From Syncephalis fuscata (Eukaryota > Zoopagomycota > Zoopagomycetes > Zoopagales > Piptocephalidaceae): 64,000 nt of DNA. The notes below the pieces were generated by a model. That model made no database searches. It was not told the DNA's origin and was given only the letters and a program-made list of their open reading frames with translations. The position numbers and the translations under genes are program-made. The stretch is from NCBI GenBank assembly GCA_025786725.1, contig JAHLTZ010000001.1, positions 186,001 through 250,000 on the forward strand, written 5' to 3'. The first letter of the stretch is position 1; each line of letters opens with the position of its first letter. Shown one piece after another: positions 1 through 13,221 of this stretch.

Positions 1-2715
1 ATGTTCGGCACGCAGTGAGGCCAATGCTTCTTCACGTTCAGTATGATGTCTTGCTTGATGCTCTTCTAAACTGGCAGCAGCGGCTGCTTCAGCCTCAGCG
101 ACAGCAACGGCTACTCTCTCTTGTGCCTGTTGCACTTCAGTTTGCAATTGAATGATCTGTGCATTTAATTGTTCACGTTCGTTGTTTGCTTCTTGTTGAG
201 CTGCTTCTAGTGCGGTCAAATGGGCAATTTCGGCCTCTTGAAGTTTGGCATCGGCATTGGCTTGAATTGCGACTAATGTGGCTTCGTGTTCAGCGTGTAG
301 TTGATCCAACTGGGCTTGAAGAGCCAATAATTGCTCTGCAGCCTCAGAAGTGGCTGAAGAGCCTTTTGTCACCTCTGCAGCCTCTGCACGTACCGTTTCG
401 AGCTCTTCAGCATGTATACGTGACAGTTCTTCCAAAGACTGGGCATGTGAACTAGCGAGTGCCGTTAATTCTTCAGTATGACGGCTGATGGTAGTTTCAA
501 GCTGTAGACGCAGCTCATTCAATGTCTCGTCATCATCGTGTTGAACAATGGCAACAGCAGCAGCAGTGTTAACGGCAGTCAATTCCGCTTGATGGGCGGC
601 TTGCAGTTCAGCGATTTGCTCGTTATGGTTTGCTGTCAGTTGGCGTAATGCTTCTTCACGTTCGTCACGGGCTGCCTGTAGAAAAGGAATGGTTACGTCG
701 TGAACGCAAGAATGATGGAGGAGAAGAAGACAAGTGTCGCCAAACGTTAGAATGATGTCGATGCGGAAATGCATGCAATACAGATAACATTAAGCTTCTA
801 GAGCTGCTATCTTGTATATTCATTTCCTGTATGCTCCATCTCTCTTTTATTGAGCTATACTCTCTCACTCTACTCCCCCTTCGTTCTGAATTGACACGCA
901 CCTCCAGTTGAGCACGGGTATCCTTGGCATCCGCTGCTACCTTGTCAATCTCCGACTGGTTAACGGCAATACGTTCACGCAGTTCTTGTTCGACTTGAGC
1001 AATTTTTTCGGCATAACGTTCCTCGACCGCTTGTACTTCATCGATACGAGCTTGTTCAAGCTGTTCAATTACACTTACGTGTTGTGCTTCAATGGCAGCA
1101 ATAGCATCAGCCACACTACCTTCTTGTGCAGCACGTAAAGCATCGGCATGCTGTTCACTTAATCGAGCCAATTCAGCAACGTGGGACTCGGTAGCATTTG
1201 CCACTGCAGCAGCGACTGCAGCAGCAATTGCCTCTTCGCCTGCACCAGCTGCCGATGATGTTGCCGATTCACGTGCAGCTTCTAATTCGGCCTGATGAGA
1301 ACGCTTTAGTTCGGCTATTTCCTCAAAGTGTTCAGCAGCCAATCGTTCCGATTCATCCGACTGTGCACGTTCCGATGCAGCTAGTACTTGGATATGTGCA
1401 GTCTCCAATGCTTGAGTACGTTCTTCTAACTCACGTCGGGCCAAATTAAGCTGTTCAGTAAGTGATTCAATCTGCTCACGCAATGAAGTTACTTCTTCTT
1501 CTTTAGTCGCTAATTGTGCACGTAATGCATCGGCATCAATAGATATTTCACGTGCAATAGCATCAGATGCTTCATGCTGAATAGTTGTGGTAATAGTCTC
1601 TGCTGACTCCACAGCAGCTAGTGCAGTAGCTAGCTGTCCTTTAAGTTCAGTAACTTCACGTTCACGTTCAACCAATTTAGTGCTCTTTTCCTCAAGGGCC
1701 TTTTCACGTTCAGAGTCGCGTGTTTTAAGCAAGTTTAGCTCTTCACGTAGCTCAAGTAGACTGGCCTTGGCAGCAGCAGCACTAGCTGATCCAGCTGAAG
1801 TATTTGATGCATTTGATGCAACTGATGGCGCACGACGGGTTGTCGTAACATTAGCAGCTACTGTAGTACGTGTACGTGCAGTAGAAGTAGCTGCAGCTGA
1901 GGTTGTACGCGATGCAGTAGCAGTGGTAGTACGGCGAGCAGTGGCGGCTGATGTACCAGTAGAAGGTGTAGCGCTACTTGTACGTTTAGCAGCTACTGGC
2001 GTCCTTCCAGAGCTACTGGCAGCTGATGCAGTACGTGACATAGCAGTTGATGTAGTTGGCCGGCTAGTCGTTGTTGTCGTCGTAGTGGTCTTCTTTGCTG
2101 TTGTGGCAGCTGGCGTGGTGAAGTACGACGTGCTGCAGTTGTAGAGCTTGCAGTACGCGTAGTTGATGTCGCACCTGTTGCAGAAGTGCGTTTAGCTGCC
2201 GTTGTAGTCGTGCTACCAGTAGCAGTGGTGCTAGTACGTTTAGCAGTAGCACTTGTTGCTGTTGCTGTTGTAGTTGTAGTCCTGCGTGCAGTTGCTGTAC
2301 TGCTAGTCTTTGCTGCAGCAGTCTTGGTAGCAGCAGTCTTGCTAGTTGCGGTAGTAGTCGTTTTACTGCCTGGCGCCACCTTCTTCTTTACTGCAGTGGC
2401 CGACTTGGCATCTGCAGCAGCCTTCTTTTCTACAGGTGCTTCAGTTTCAGCTTCAACTGGCTTGTCCTCAGTAGCTTCATTAGCTTCTGGAATAGTCTCT
2501 GGAACAGTGTTTGGAATGGCCTCTACCTCACAAGTAGTGGCAGTTATTTCAACATCATCCGGTCCTTCAGTCGTTTCAGATGAATTAGGTTCTACATTAG
2601 GACTTTCCGCATTCTCTTCCGTCACATCCATGGTAGCATGCGTCTTCTCATGATCTGGCGACCGTGGGGGAGAAAGGATAGAAAGCGTATCAGCGGATGC
2701 GTTGATTGATGTCAT
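1..2715 (-). CDS. Long coiled-coil protein with basic Ala/Thr-rich N-terminal repeats (partial, 3' end outside window)
   Basis: I do not recognise the family. The start at 2715 opens an acidic segment of about 90 residues (many E, T, P). It is followed by about 150 residues of low complexity built from Ala/Thr/Ser with recurring basic units of the type A-K/R-R-T (AARRT, AKRTS, ASRTT). From about residue 230 it becomes a long Glu/Gln/Ala/Leu-rich heptad region typical of a coiled coil. One intron (901-676, 226 nt, GTGCGT donor, CTACAG acceptor) joins two coiled-coil exons in phase 0, and the second stays open to base 1. The frame changes near 2121 and looks like one missing base; the protein continues seamlessly in the next frame. 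A structural or cytoskeleton/chromatin-associated role is plausible from the basic repeats plus coiled coil, but this is inference. Confidence 0.75.
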
Positions 2716-3757
2716 ATTGATAATAAAAGTAGTGACGACAGCAATAACAAATAATCAACGGTAGCACTAGAATATCTTTTGTTAATTACAATTTAATCTC
2801 AGCACACAACACCGCTATTCATATCGCACACCGCTAATATAAATGCTATTTATTAACAGAGTGGCTGTGTGTAAAGTACAATGTACACAGAACATTACAC
2901 CATGCATATTTATGCACAGAAATTCGAGTTTATCTGTGTAATATTTACAATAATAAGCCAGCTATTTTTAACGCTCATTTGGCCTATTGAACATAAACAA
3001 GGATTAAAGATAGCCTTTAGCCTTCTCTTTTCTTTTAAACAAAGACAAAGCAAACACCGCAACTCCAGTGCCATAATCAGGATGGCATTGTAGATTAACA
3101 AATACAAATACAGCTATTGCTGTTGACAAAACAAAAGTATAGATAGCCCATCAGCGCTATTACTTCTTTACTTACCAGATGTACGTAGCCGTATCTGCCG
3201 TCAGCAATAGTAGCAGCGGTAGAATAGAACAAAGATGAACAAACGATAGAATCTAAGCGTATTCGCTCACACAATTACACGCATACAATGCGCTCCCTAA
3301 AGAGTGAACGTGCTACGTGTTGCAAAGATGAAACCGACAAAAATAAAGATGAGATAGTATGTGGTTGTGACTAGGTCAGCGTGTGAATACACAGTAGTAG
3401 CAAGTGGGCGTCAATAGACTGGCGCCGAGATAAAAAATAAGCAATAGTAAAGAAGAAGAAGAGGAAGAAAGAAGGAGGAGAGAAAATAACAAATGTCTTG
3501 CTGTGGCAATATAATAACAACAATAATAATAATCCGTGAAATTCAGTGTGGAAAAAGGGGCGGGGAAGGAATTATCAGTTAAGGAGAGGTCGCCCCAATT
3601 CATTAAATGATTAGTGTGTGTGTGTTTACAGGTAGATTGTTCAGAAAAGGTCAAATTGATAGTGTGGCAGATAACAAACTATAAGAAACTAGATAGTAAA
3701 GAAAAGTTTTAAAACTAGAAAGCTTTATTTTTTATTTATTTATTTATTATTGAATGA
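2716..3757. other. Intergenic region, 5' flank of the coiled-coil gene
   Basis: AT-rich with no coding segment I can support. It carries a purine-rich run at 3440-3490, a short GT run near 3615-3625, and a T-rich tract at 3720-3750 just past the stop of the next gene that probably belongs to its 3' UTR. Confidence 0.5.
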
Positions 3758-5215
3758 TTAACGACGGGGTGGACGTAGATAAGCAATGGTACCCGCCTCA
3801 TTTAGTGTGATCTGCTGTGATTGAAGATAATCAAGCGATGCCTTTGATATAGAGTCGAAACAAAGCCATTCAATAAGCCGCTCAGCTGGTAGCTGTAGAT
3901 GGCTAATACGCAATACTTGAAGCAGATTCTTACGCCATGATGGCATAATTAACTAAGTAATAAGCGATTAGAGTGTGTTTCAAGTATTTGCTGTATTCTT
4001 ATTATTACTATTGTTATTATTATTAATATTTACCTTCCAAACTGATCCATAAGAATCAATTCACTAGCTGTAGGTTTTAATAAATACAGATGCTTAGTAT
4101 CACTGGTGGTGATTCTTTATTTATGATCCTAGAACCGGAAATATCGCTACTCGTTTGTTGTCGCCTTTCTCTTGTAAAAGTGGGCCAATCAATTGACGAT
4201 AGGCCCGAGTGATACGCTCAGCAAATTGATACCACTGATCGCTTGTTATTTTATTATTTTTATTATTTGTATTGCTATTATCGGTGTTATTATTATGTTT
4301 TTGTTGAATGATTTTTGGTGGGCGTATAATTGCATCCAACTAGATTTATCTTGTATTGGTTCGATGGTTAGTAAAATAAGACGGAATGCTGTAAATAACG
4401 AACACGCGGTGTATCCATCTAGTATTGTAATTACTACCATTGTTATCATAGTAAATAATGCTACTTACTGTTGATAGTGCAGGATAGAGTTCTTCAATAA
4501 GACGAGTCAGTGCTACAATAAGCTCTGGTGTATCTTGTGCTAATAAAGCTGTCTCTGCCGATCGTTCATAGACTATATAAATATATAGTATATAATATAT
4601 AGTATATAATATATAGTTATTATAAAGTATTAAATATTAGTTTAATGGGTTATGTGCTTTATACCTTGTACAGCAAATGCATCAATACGCCGTGTAGCAG
4701 TAATCGTTTCTCGTAATTGTCCTATATATTTTATTATTACATTAATATTTTCAAGTGCTGTAATACTTACGAAAAGTCATAGCCATTTTACTCGCTTGTT
4801 TAGAAAGCACAGTCGGATCAGTAGTCTCGTTAATACAGTAATAATACGGCACAAGTGGATCATCAGTCGCATTACCACGATATACACCCATTGATACCAA
4901 CTAAAAGATCGTATTAACTTTTACTCTTTCTTTTCCTTAATGCTTACTTTATCCATCATATCGTAAAATATCTTTTCTTGTTCTTTTGTCGATAATAATC
5001 TACGTTCTAGCTATTACAATCCTGTTATAGCCACTGCTTTAAACTTGCCTCTTTTTGTTATCACTTGCATTAATACGACTAGGTAATGCAACGTAGCCGT
5101 CATCAATAACCTTTGACATCTGTTCCTGCTTGCTTCGTGTTGCTGGTTGTAAGCCCTTCCTACTGATAGACTGTGCGTGCCTAGCACCACGTCTTGACCA
5201 AGATGACGATGACAT
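3758..5215 (-). CDS. Small Sac3/GANP (PCI-like) domain protein
   Basis: Start at 5215 (MSSSSWSRRGARHAQS). Several short exons can be followed. The segment with QLRETITATRRI and FAVQVYERSAETALL resembles the part of the Sac3/GANP/Thp3 (LENG8) fold where family members carry LRQDLTVQ and FTVEVYETHARIAL. Next comes a segment with FTAFRLILL, and the C-terminal exon (3946-3758) has WRKNLLQVLR, LPAERLIEWLCFDS and a final TLNEAGTI, which fits the C-terminal winged-helix part. Family members act in mRNA export or splicing-linked complexes. Exon joints between about 3950 and 4460 do not all keep frame: either introns are mis-seen or a base is missing near 4450. The gene is divergent from RPA14, sharing a 395-nt promoter region. 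The family call rests on motif resemblance only. Confidence 0.55.
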
Positions 5216-5610
5216 ACTTGTAGACTAGTTTGTATGTAGCAGTATTTAAAAAGTAATTAGAAGAATGAATTGCTATACCGCTTTATTCTATTGGACTGGG
5301 TTGCTATATAATGGCTATGTTTAACATGTATTCAGTATGTAACTTTCACTCTTTATTTCAACACAAATGTATAAATATTAGCTTTATTTGCAATTATAGA
5401 CCATTATGGCATGTTATTATTACGGATAGGACTATTTAATAGACAGTTAATTATTTAATGTGATAAAATGTCATCTTTAGTCATGAAGAATTGTAATAAT
5501 GTTTAAAATAGCGCGAATTTTTATATTAATTTGGCCATTTTTTATTGTCTTTCTTTTATCGATTCATTGTAACCTTGACAGATTTATACGCTTACACGTC
5601 GCCCGTTATT
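5216..5610. promoter_or_regulatory. Shared divergent promoter region (Sac3-like gene / RPA14)
   Basis: This 395-nt AT-rich gap separates two start codons pointing away from each other. No specific operator or TATA motif stands out. The regulatory role is inferred from the head-to-head layout. Confidence 0.45.
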
Positions 5611-6016
5611 ATGAACCAACCAACACCTCGTGTCGACTCGGCGATGTTACGCGATCACATTGGTGACACTGTACGTTTAGTTGGCAAGGTACTTCAGGTA
5701 TGTATGATCGTGTTATCTTTTGCTTTAACGCGTCAATACTAATAGCTATGGTATTTACCACTGCTCTTATGACACTTATTCATAGTTACAACCACCAAAT
5801 CGTGCCTTGTTAGAAGCAGCTGACCATGGCCAAGTAAATATCAAACTCACGAATGATAGTACAATTGGTACGCGATTCGTTGAAGTAATTGGCCGGGTAG
5901 AATCCAATGATACCGTACAAGAATACGTAACACTTGATCTTGGTGAAGACTTTGATATATCGCTTTATCAACAGATGCTGCCCATCTTAAAACAACATCC
6001 ACAATTATTTGAATAA
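5611..6016 (+). CDS. RFA3: Replication protein A 14-kDa subunit (RPA3/Ssb3 type)
   Basis: Two exons, 5611-5697 and 5786-6016, joined in phase 0 (CAG|GTATGT ... CATAG|TTA), give about 105 residues, close to the fission-yeast Ssb3 length. The N-terminus NQPTPRVDSAMLRDHIGD matches the RPA14 opening (TPRV...ML..)and VRLVGKV starts the OB fold. VEVIGRVESN and the C-terminal DLGEDFDISLYQQML followed by a proline-bearing tail fit the last strand and the trimerisation helix. RPA14 is the smallest subunit of the heterotrimeric single-strand DNA binding complex used in replication and repair in the nucleus. An AATAAA-like signal follows the stop near 6057. It is convergent with the succinyl-CoA ligase gene, with 148 nt between stops. 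Confidence 0.9.
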
Positions 6017-6164
6017 CTTGATCAATAATAGCAACAATAACAACAATAACATGAATCAATAAAAGCTGTGCCATTTCATCAAATAGTTAGAACAGAGTTC
6101 TTTATTTTCAAATCATCATTCTTCTCTATCGATAATGTAAATCAAAGCGAAAAGAAATACGAAA

Positions 6165-8068
6165 TTATTGTGCCAACTCGACTGATTTACTGGCTGCCAC
6201 ATCCAAATCATCATTGGCGTAGATCTTTAGACCAGACTCGCTAATCATCTTCTTGGCTTCATCGACCTTGGTACCTATTATTATTATTATTATTATATCA
6301 TTAAAATATATATTAATATCGTTATTACATTGCAAATCGTAATAAATATAACTATTTACCTTGTAGACGCACAACTAGTGGAATCTTCAAGTTCAATTGG
6401 TTTACAGCCGTAATAATACCTTCAGCAATGACATCACAGCGCATAATACCACCAAAGATGTTGACAAGGATGGCCTTGACATGCGGATCTTCACTAATGA
6501 TCTTGAAGGCTTCCGTTACTTGTTCAACTGTGGCACTGCCACCAACATCCAAAAAGTTGGCTGGTGAGCCACCGTGCAGCTTGATGATATCCATGGTAGC
6601 CATGGCCAGACCAGCACCATTGACTAGTGTGCATTAGATAACATAATGCTATTGCTGGTACACCACTTACCGAGACAACCAATCGAGCCATCAAGGCCGA
6701 TATAGTTTAGCTTATATTTGGTGGCCGCTACTTCGCGTTGATCCTCTTGTGTAGTGTCACGCAATTCATAAATATCCTTTTGACGGAAGTCGGCATTGTC
6801 ATCAAAGTTAAGCTTGGCATCCATGCAGACCACTATAGGCAAATGTAAGATAAGGGGGCCGTTGATGTACTTGCCATTTCATACCTTCGCTGTTCTTCAA
6901 TGACTCGGCCAATGGGTTAATCTCGACTAGAGTGGCATCTTTCTCAATAAACAACTTGTATAGCTTCATGAATGTATCAGCTGCCTATTGATCATGACGA
7001 TGGCATCCATAGTTAGTATATGTACTATTATTTAAAGATAAATATAATACACTTACCGCAGCTTGATTCTCAGAGGCAAATCCAATCTTGGCAGCCAGTG
7101 CCTTGGCCTGATCCAACTGTAATCCTAACAAAACATATTATTTAATAATTAGCATGCATTCAGTAATATATAAAATAGTAATTATTACTGTTAAGACAGT
7201 TAAATACAATTGTATTTACCTTTACGGATATCAATTGGCAAAGTAACAATGGCCTCTGGATTGTCACGGGCCACACCTTCAATATCAACACCACCCTCGG
7301 AACTAGCAACAATGGCTGGTCCTTGTGATTTACGGTCCATAAGAATAGCAAAATAATATTCTTTATCGACAAATTTACGTTCTACAACAAATACCTATTC
7401 GTATTATAGTTAGTTAATAAATATTTAACATTGACATTTAACATTAATATTTTATCTTAACATTACTTACTTTGTTGCACACTTTACCAGCAGCACCAGT
7501 TTGTTTAGTCACCAATTTATAGCCAAGCATCTTTTCCGCATACTGTTCAGCCTCTTTTGCTCTAAATATACACATTTATTATTAATCAGTATAATATTAA
7601 TATACCATACACACTAAACACTTATTATTGTGTACTTACGAGGAAATAAGCTTGACACCACCTTGAAGACCACTTTCAAATGTGCCCTTGCCACGACCAC
7701 CAGCCAGTACTTGTGCCTTAATTACAAGATCCTTCTTGCCTATGACGCGTTATACATCGATAATTAACATCTGTCTCTGTATCTGTTGTGGAGAGAGAAG
7801 GGAAAGTACTTACCAAGTTCATTGGCTACTTTGAATGTCTCTTCTGGCGTAGACGCGACTTGGCCTTTTGGAACATTGATGCCGTACTTTTCAAGCTGAC
7901 GAACCGACAAGTACTCGTGGATAGATAGGAAACGACGCTACAACCACCATGATCCATAGGTTAATAACGCGTCATCTTCGCTTCTAGTCTCTTTACCTGA
8001 TTGGCAGTGACCAGCGACGATGATCGAGCCATACGACGAGCCGAACGGAAAGCAGCCGACGAGAACAT
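6165..8068 (-). CDS. LSC2: Succinyl-CoA ligase beta subunit, mitochondrial
   Basis: About ten short exons run from the start at 8068 to the stop at 6165. The first exon encodes [12 protein letters not shown], an Arg/Ser-rich mitochondrial presequence. Next come the ATP-grasp signatures: [61 protein letters not shown], then the magnesium-site region [10 protein letters not shown] and [10 protein letters not shown]. The C-terminal CoA-ligase half carries [51 protein letters not shown] and VVRLQG. The enzyme performs substrate-level phosphorylation in the TCA cycle in the matrix together with the alpha subunit, which is not in this window. ADP versus GDP specificity cannot be told here. All exons keep frame. 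Confidence 0.95.
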
Positions 8069-8283
8069 GATGATAGCGCGGAGTATACTATTTATTAAAG
8101 CAAACGACGCTTAGTAGTGAAAGTGCAGCACACGAGGGAGAATCAAAGAGAAAGAGCGGTAGAGTTAAAACTACAAAATGATGATGGCGATTAAAGCATC
8201 GTCATCAGCACCATTATTATTAGTTGGTATTATTTTGCATCCCATTCAGCGCAATAAATCGTTGTACGCCATCAATCATAATT

Positions 8284-8570
8284 ATTATTATAATGCTTTG
8301 AATACTTTACAGTAACAGTAAAATAGATTAACATTTATTTATTTATTATATTTTATTGTAAGCAGTATAGCATACTATTCAATATCTATTTTGATATTGA
8401 AAATAGTACAGATTAATTAAAACTCCACTTGATTCAATCAGAGTCGATATGACACTGCTTCAGCAAATAGCACTTCTCAGTAGTAAAAACTGATTGACGA
8501 TTTACTATTCGAATTATGGATCTTTTTGTCCCAGTTTAAGATAGGGGCATAAAAAAGTAGCTTCTTTAAT
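8284..8570 (-). repeat. Dispersed short repeat, copy A (inverted)
   Basis: On the minus strand this reads TTTATGCCCCTATC, AAACTGGGACAAAAA, CAGTTTTTA.TACTGAGAAGT, ATCAAAATAGATATT, TTACAATAAAATA and GTAAAGTATTCAAA, in the same order as in copies C and D. It lies directly downstream of the Nma111 stop and about 220-500 nt upstream of the succinyl-CoA ligase start. It is more diverged and shorter than C and D. There is no coding capacity. Confidence 0.85.
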
Positions 8571-8576
8571 TTATAA

Positions 8577-11500
8577 TTATTTAGTAATGTTACTACTACG
8601 CCAGCCACAGTCTGCACTATCATCTCGTTCCATTAGCGTGGTTGGCCTATTTATGTTATTAGTAAGGCTGTTACAACTAGTCCATTCATTCTACTTACCA
8701 GTAATGGAGGTTTTGCTTAATACTAAGTACCATAGGATCATATCAAATGTAATAATCTTAATTCGAACGTATGTATTATCGGGACAGGTGCGCACTACAG
8801 CAAGGAAAGCATCAACATCTGGTGTAGCTTGACCGTTAACATGCGTAATCCACATAGTAGGTACCTATTAGTATTGTGGTTGTTACTCATTAGCGATTGA
8901 GTTGGTGTCAATCCAAGTAGTTAGTCTTACCATGCCGTACATGTAGGCGGGTGAACCACGACTACGTGCTGAAATATAGACACGTGATGGCAGTTTTTTG
9001 GATTGTTGCAATACAGCCTTGTGTGGTTCTAATTGATTATACAAAATGTATTAGATTATTGAATATTGCTGATTGGTGTCTATATTACCTTGAATCATAG
9101 CACCGGCCCAGGATAGAACACGACGTACATCTTCGCCATCGACTGGGGTCGTCGGTACTTGTACAGTCATTTCTTTCTTTTCACGCAATATCGTCTATAG
9201 TATATAATATATGTATTAATTAAATAAACATCTACAATGTTGTAGTAATAGCATACCAATGATAGTGATTCTAATTCAACATGGGCATCAAGCTCAACCA
9301 TTCGTGTTAGGACCTTGCCATTAATTGCTAAAATCAAATCAAGATCCTTTAACCATTGACTGGCCACACTTGCCGTCTCTACACGCCGAATCATAAATAG
9401 CTGATGTCGTTGAGGATTGGCCACTTCTACTTGGCGGACCCAATCGTCAGATACGCCCATATGGCGTGCCTGCACCATCTGGACGGGTACCAATTCAACA
9501 CTCAGTACACGTAGTTGTGGGCGCTGACCAAGACGTAATGGTTCTAGAATTGGTCGAATAGTGTTGACGTGTAATCCCAAATGATACTCGTTATCATGTC
9601 CATTCACCGTACGCTCTCCCAAATAGGATAGCCATAAGCCTTGTACACGGCCATCATGATCGGCCAATACACCGCTTGAACATTGTTGAGCCAGTGGCGT
9701 ATCAAGCGTGATAGCATCCAAGTTAATACCACTGGAGTAGAAGCAGTGTAAGTAATTATTATAATATCTATAAATACATCAATAATTACCGGAAGCGAGG
9801 TGTAGCATTCTGTGGAATAGTTACACATGTAATATCGGTTACAACTGTAGTCAAACAGACGGGTCGATAATTGTGATTAAAAGCAAGTAGTGTCACCTTA
9901 TGGCCTAATATGCAACAATTAGTATAAATAGAGTATTTTATAGCCAATATTACGTACCCTGTACTAGTGGTGTATCGCTTAGTTGTGCTGATTGAACAGG
10001 TGTCTCACCAAGTAGACGTGGATCATAGGAGATCATTGCTACATTATGTGTAGGATGAAGGAATTCTACCTTGGCTGGAATAACAATAGAATCGGCAAAG
10101 GTAATTGAAAGATCGCCAAGAGCAAATGGCACGATATTTCGGCCCACAACCACTAAGCCACGTTCAGCATCTACAACAAGTCCAGCGCCTTGTTTCTAGT
10201 CATGTTGTCAATATATTTATAACACTATAAATCTAAGTAATGATAAAAACTTACCCGACTACGTGGAAATCCATCTAGTTTGATTGGCATATAATAAGTA
10301 ACCTTGACCAATGAAGAGATTAGCTGTTTAGCTGATCCTAAACTATCATCTAATTCAACAAACTTCACGGTAGCTGGTTCTAATTCCTTTACGGCGGGTG
10401 CTGGGTCATTAAGGTCGGTGAATTTCCATAGACCACTGACATCTATTATATTCGTGTAATTAGGCTATATATCCATATATTAGCATTAATGGTCTATTTA
10501 CCATTACGAACGGCTAAACGGAATCTTGACCAGTGACGATCAACTTGTACAACTGCCACACTTGTCATGTGGACATCGGCATGCTATAATAAACAATTGG
10601 TACACGTTCACGATCTGGAATACTTTGCATTACACGAATGAAGTCATCAAGCGTTGGAGTCAATTGACTATCCACTGAGGCAATAATCCAGCCATTGTCT
10701 GGCCCATCTAGTCGGAACATGCCAGCTGGTTCTGCTACATAGACACCACGTGCTGGTACACAGTATGAACGAGCCAATTGATACGAGAGCTCATTTAGTG
10801 TTGCACCACCAATTTCTACATAACGATCGGGTGTACTATTTATTGTGTAAGTAACGTGGGTGTTATTTGACATATTAATATATTTTGAGCAAATTAACCT
10901 ACATGCTATGTAAATTTTGTACTGTTACTGTTACTGTTAATGCTTCACCACCTCGTTCAATTTCTAAAACAATATCATGATTGACATGACTATCTAGCGC
11001 TTCTTCTAGTGAAACGAATTTGGTCACTGTCTGGCCATTAATGCGTATTAGAATGTCACCCTCTTCTAATTCGGCCGATCCTGGCCCTTCTGGTACAACT
11101 GTTTCAACTACAAGCATACCAATCTCTTCTGGATATTGCTCTCGAACAGTAGCCTCAGTCTCAGGTTTAAGACCCAGTCGACGTGTTTCGTCAAATGGTC
11201 GATGTCTAGATGTTATATTAGTAATTATAAATATTGACCTTTTACTATTAATCTTACAGAAACTGTACTTGAATAGTGCCACGTACTACTGGTTCGTTGC
11301 GTTGCAAGCATTGCAGAGCACGTACAACGCGATCTAGTGGAAGGAAAAAGTCTGTTGCTGCTTTTGTATGGCCACCTGCTTGCAAGGCTACTGCATTGCC
11401 GTTCAAATCAATAACGGGACTACCGGAACTGCCTGTAAATAGTTTAACTAAGTTTAAATCAATCAATGCATTTATTGGTCACCTACCACCACTCGTACTA

Positions 11501-12487
11501 GATGCTGCTTGTCTATAATAATAATAGGTATAAATGTAAGCATAAGTATTTGTATTATTATAAACTTACAAATAAAATGTGTTGAAATCGTTATAGGTCA
11601 TATCACCGTATTCGGGTGCATTACGATCAAGTCGTGAAATTGAACCAGCCAAAATGGACAGTTTCTCGCCGGCATCGTTACCTACAACACGGATATCCAA
11701 TCCAACACGGGCCAAATCTGGACGAAGAGGAATGGCCGTGACCGGCATATATCGAATTTTACTCGGATCGAATTTAAGAAATCCAAAGTCATGAATAGGA
11801 TCGCTAATGATGTAATAGACAGTGATCGGTGTTTGTTAGCTTTTTAATATATAGATAGCAACGCTAACTGTTATTACCGGTAGATTGCATGTACATCCAC
11901 CTCTTCATGGTCATGAGCAATGGCTTCACCTACAAATGGACCCGAACAAGCAACATGTCTATTTGAGTAAATAAACAAATAAATAATTAACGTGTTAGTT
12001 ATTGTATTACGTTTACTACTTACCGATTAGTAAGAATAATGCCGCGTTCTGCATCCACAATAAATCCCGATGCTTCTGACGTTTCCGCGCCTACATAAGA
12101 TTAAATAAGCACAGTGCTGTATAAACACTATTGTTGCCCATGTATAATACTCTACTGACCTTCCGTATCAAATGCTGCAACTTGACTAAATCGAATAGAA
12201 ACAATGGCTTTCACAGCAAGTTCAATCGTCGATTGCCAGCCTGTTGGTTGCATCGCACTTTGCGATCCATCATCGCCAATACAAATACTCGATGGCTCGG
12301 AGATGGAGCTTGTGCGTCGACGCTTATGGGCCACGTCAGTTCCAACACTAGCCGTATCTGTATCCATGTCAGCTAAAGGAGTACAATGGTCGTTGACTAA
12401 TAGTTTATCATCTGTCGCTGTCTCACGAGTCATCGTACCTAGGCCATTAGGCCGGGAGGCAGCAGTGATATCGTCTAGCTCCATCAA
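8577..12487 (-). CDS. NMA111: Nma111-type HtrA-like nuclear serine protease
   Basis: A multi-exon gene of roughly 950 residues, close to the usual size of fungal Nma111. The N-terminus has a basic AHKRRRTSS motif fitting nuclear import. Protease domain 1 shows the full triad: TNRHV (His), [11 protein letters not shown] (Asp) and [13 protein letters not shown] (Ser). A PDZ domain follows ([13 protein letters not shown]), then a second, degenerate protease half ([20 protein letters not shown]) and further PDZ segments ([24 protein letters not shown]). The C-terminal exon (about 8645-8577) ends SSNITK. Two apparent single-base losses, near 10578 (after YYSMP) and 8735 (after TFDMI), break an otherwise conserved frame. 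In yeast the protein is a nuclear protease linked to apoptosis and lipid homeostasis. The upstream start at 12487 is followed closely by other Met codons, so the exact start is uncertain. Confidence 0.92.
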
Positions 12488-12649
12488 TATTACACCTTAG
12501 TAGTCAGTGGTGGTAGCGATTAGTGAACAGTAACAAGGTAAGCGCGTTTCAAAAAAAAGCAAATGCAACAACTAGGAATACGAATACAAACAAAAAAACA
12601 CTACACAAACGATTTTTATTGTTTTCACTAATTAACTCCGATGAATTGA

Positions 12650-12895
12650 TTTCAATATAAAAGCTATTTTATTTTGAGTCACTAGCTTCAAACTGGGACA
12701 AAATATCATAATTTGAATAATAAACCATTGATCAGTTTTTAATACTGAGAAGTAATATTTGTTGAGCAGTGTCATATTAATTTTGATTGAATCAATCAGA
12801 GTCTTAATTAATCTGCACTATTTCCAATATTTGATGCCAGTGGTAATAAATGTTAAATAGTATTCCATGCTACTTACAATAAAATGCTACACTTA
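12650..12895 (+). repeat. Dispersed short repeat, copy B (shortened)
   Basis: It shares CAAACTGGGACAAAAT, ATAATTTGAATAAT, GATCAGTTTTTAATACTGAG, AGTAATATTTGTTGA, GTTAAATAGTATT and TTACAATAAAAT with copies C and D. It diverges in its middle and stops soon after the first arm of the hairpin seen in C and D. Confidence 0.8.
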
Positions 12896-13221
12896 ATTAT
12901 GATGTTGATGCAACAGTGTCAGTTTGATTTCTTATAATAGTAGGTGGTAAGAAATCAAAAGGCCTTGGTTTACTACTGGCCATTGTACTGAATATACTGT
13001 GCATGTTTCTGCTGCATTAACATCGCACTATTTATTTATTCATTTAAATTATTGGTTTATTGCTTCATCCTTACAATATAATTATATTTCATTATTTTAA
13101 TAATGACATTTGTATAATTACAATTGTCTTTAAAAAACACTAACTTTGATTGTATTTGCTATTACACTCAGTAATTTATTGGCAGTATACTCTATAGCAA
13201 CAACTTTTAGTATTAATATTA

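Noticed and set aside
1587-2653. Ala/Val-rich plus-strand open frames
   Set aside because: These are shadows of the Thr/Ala/Arg-rich minus-strand gene, produced by its codon bias.
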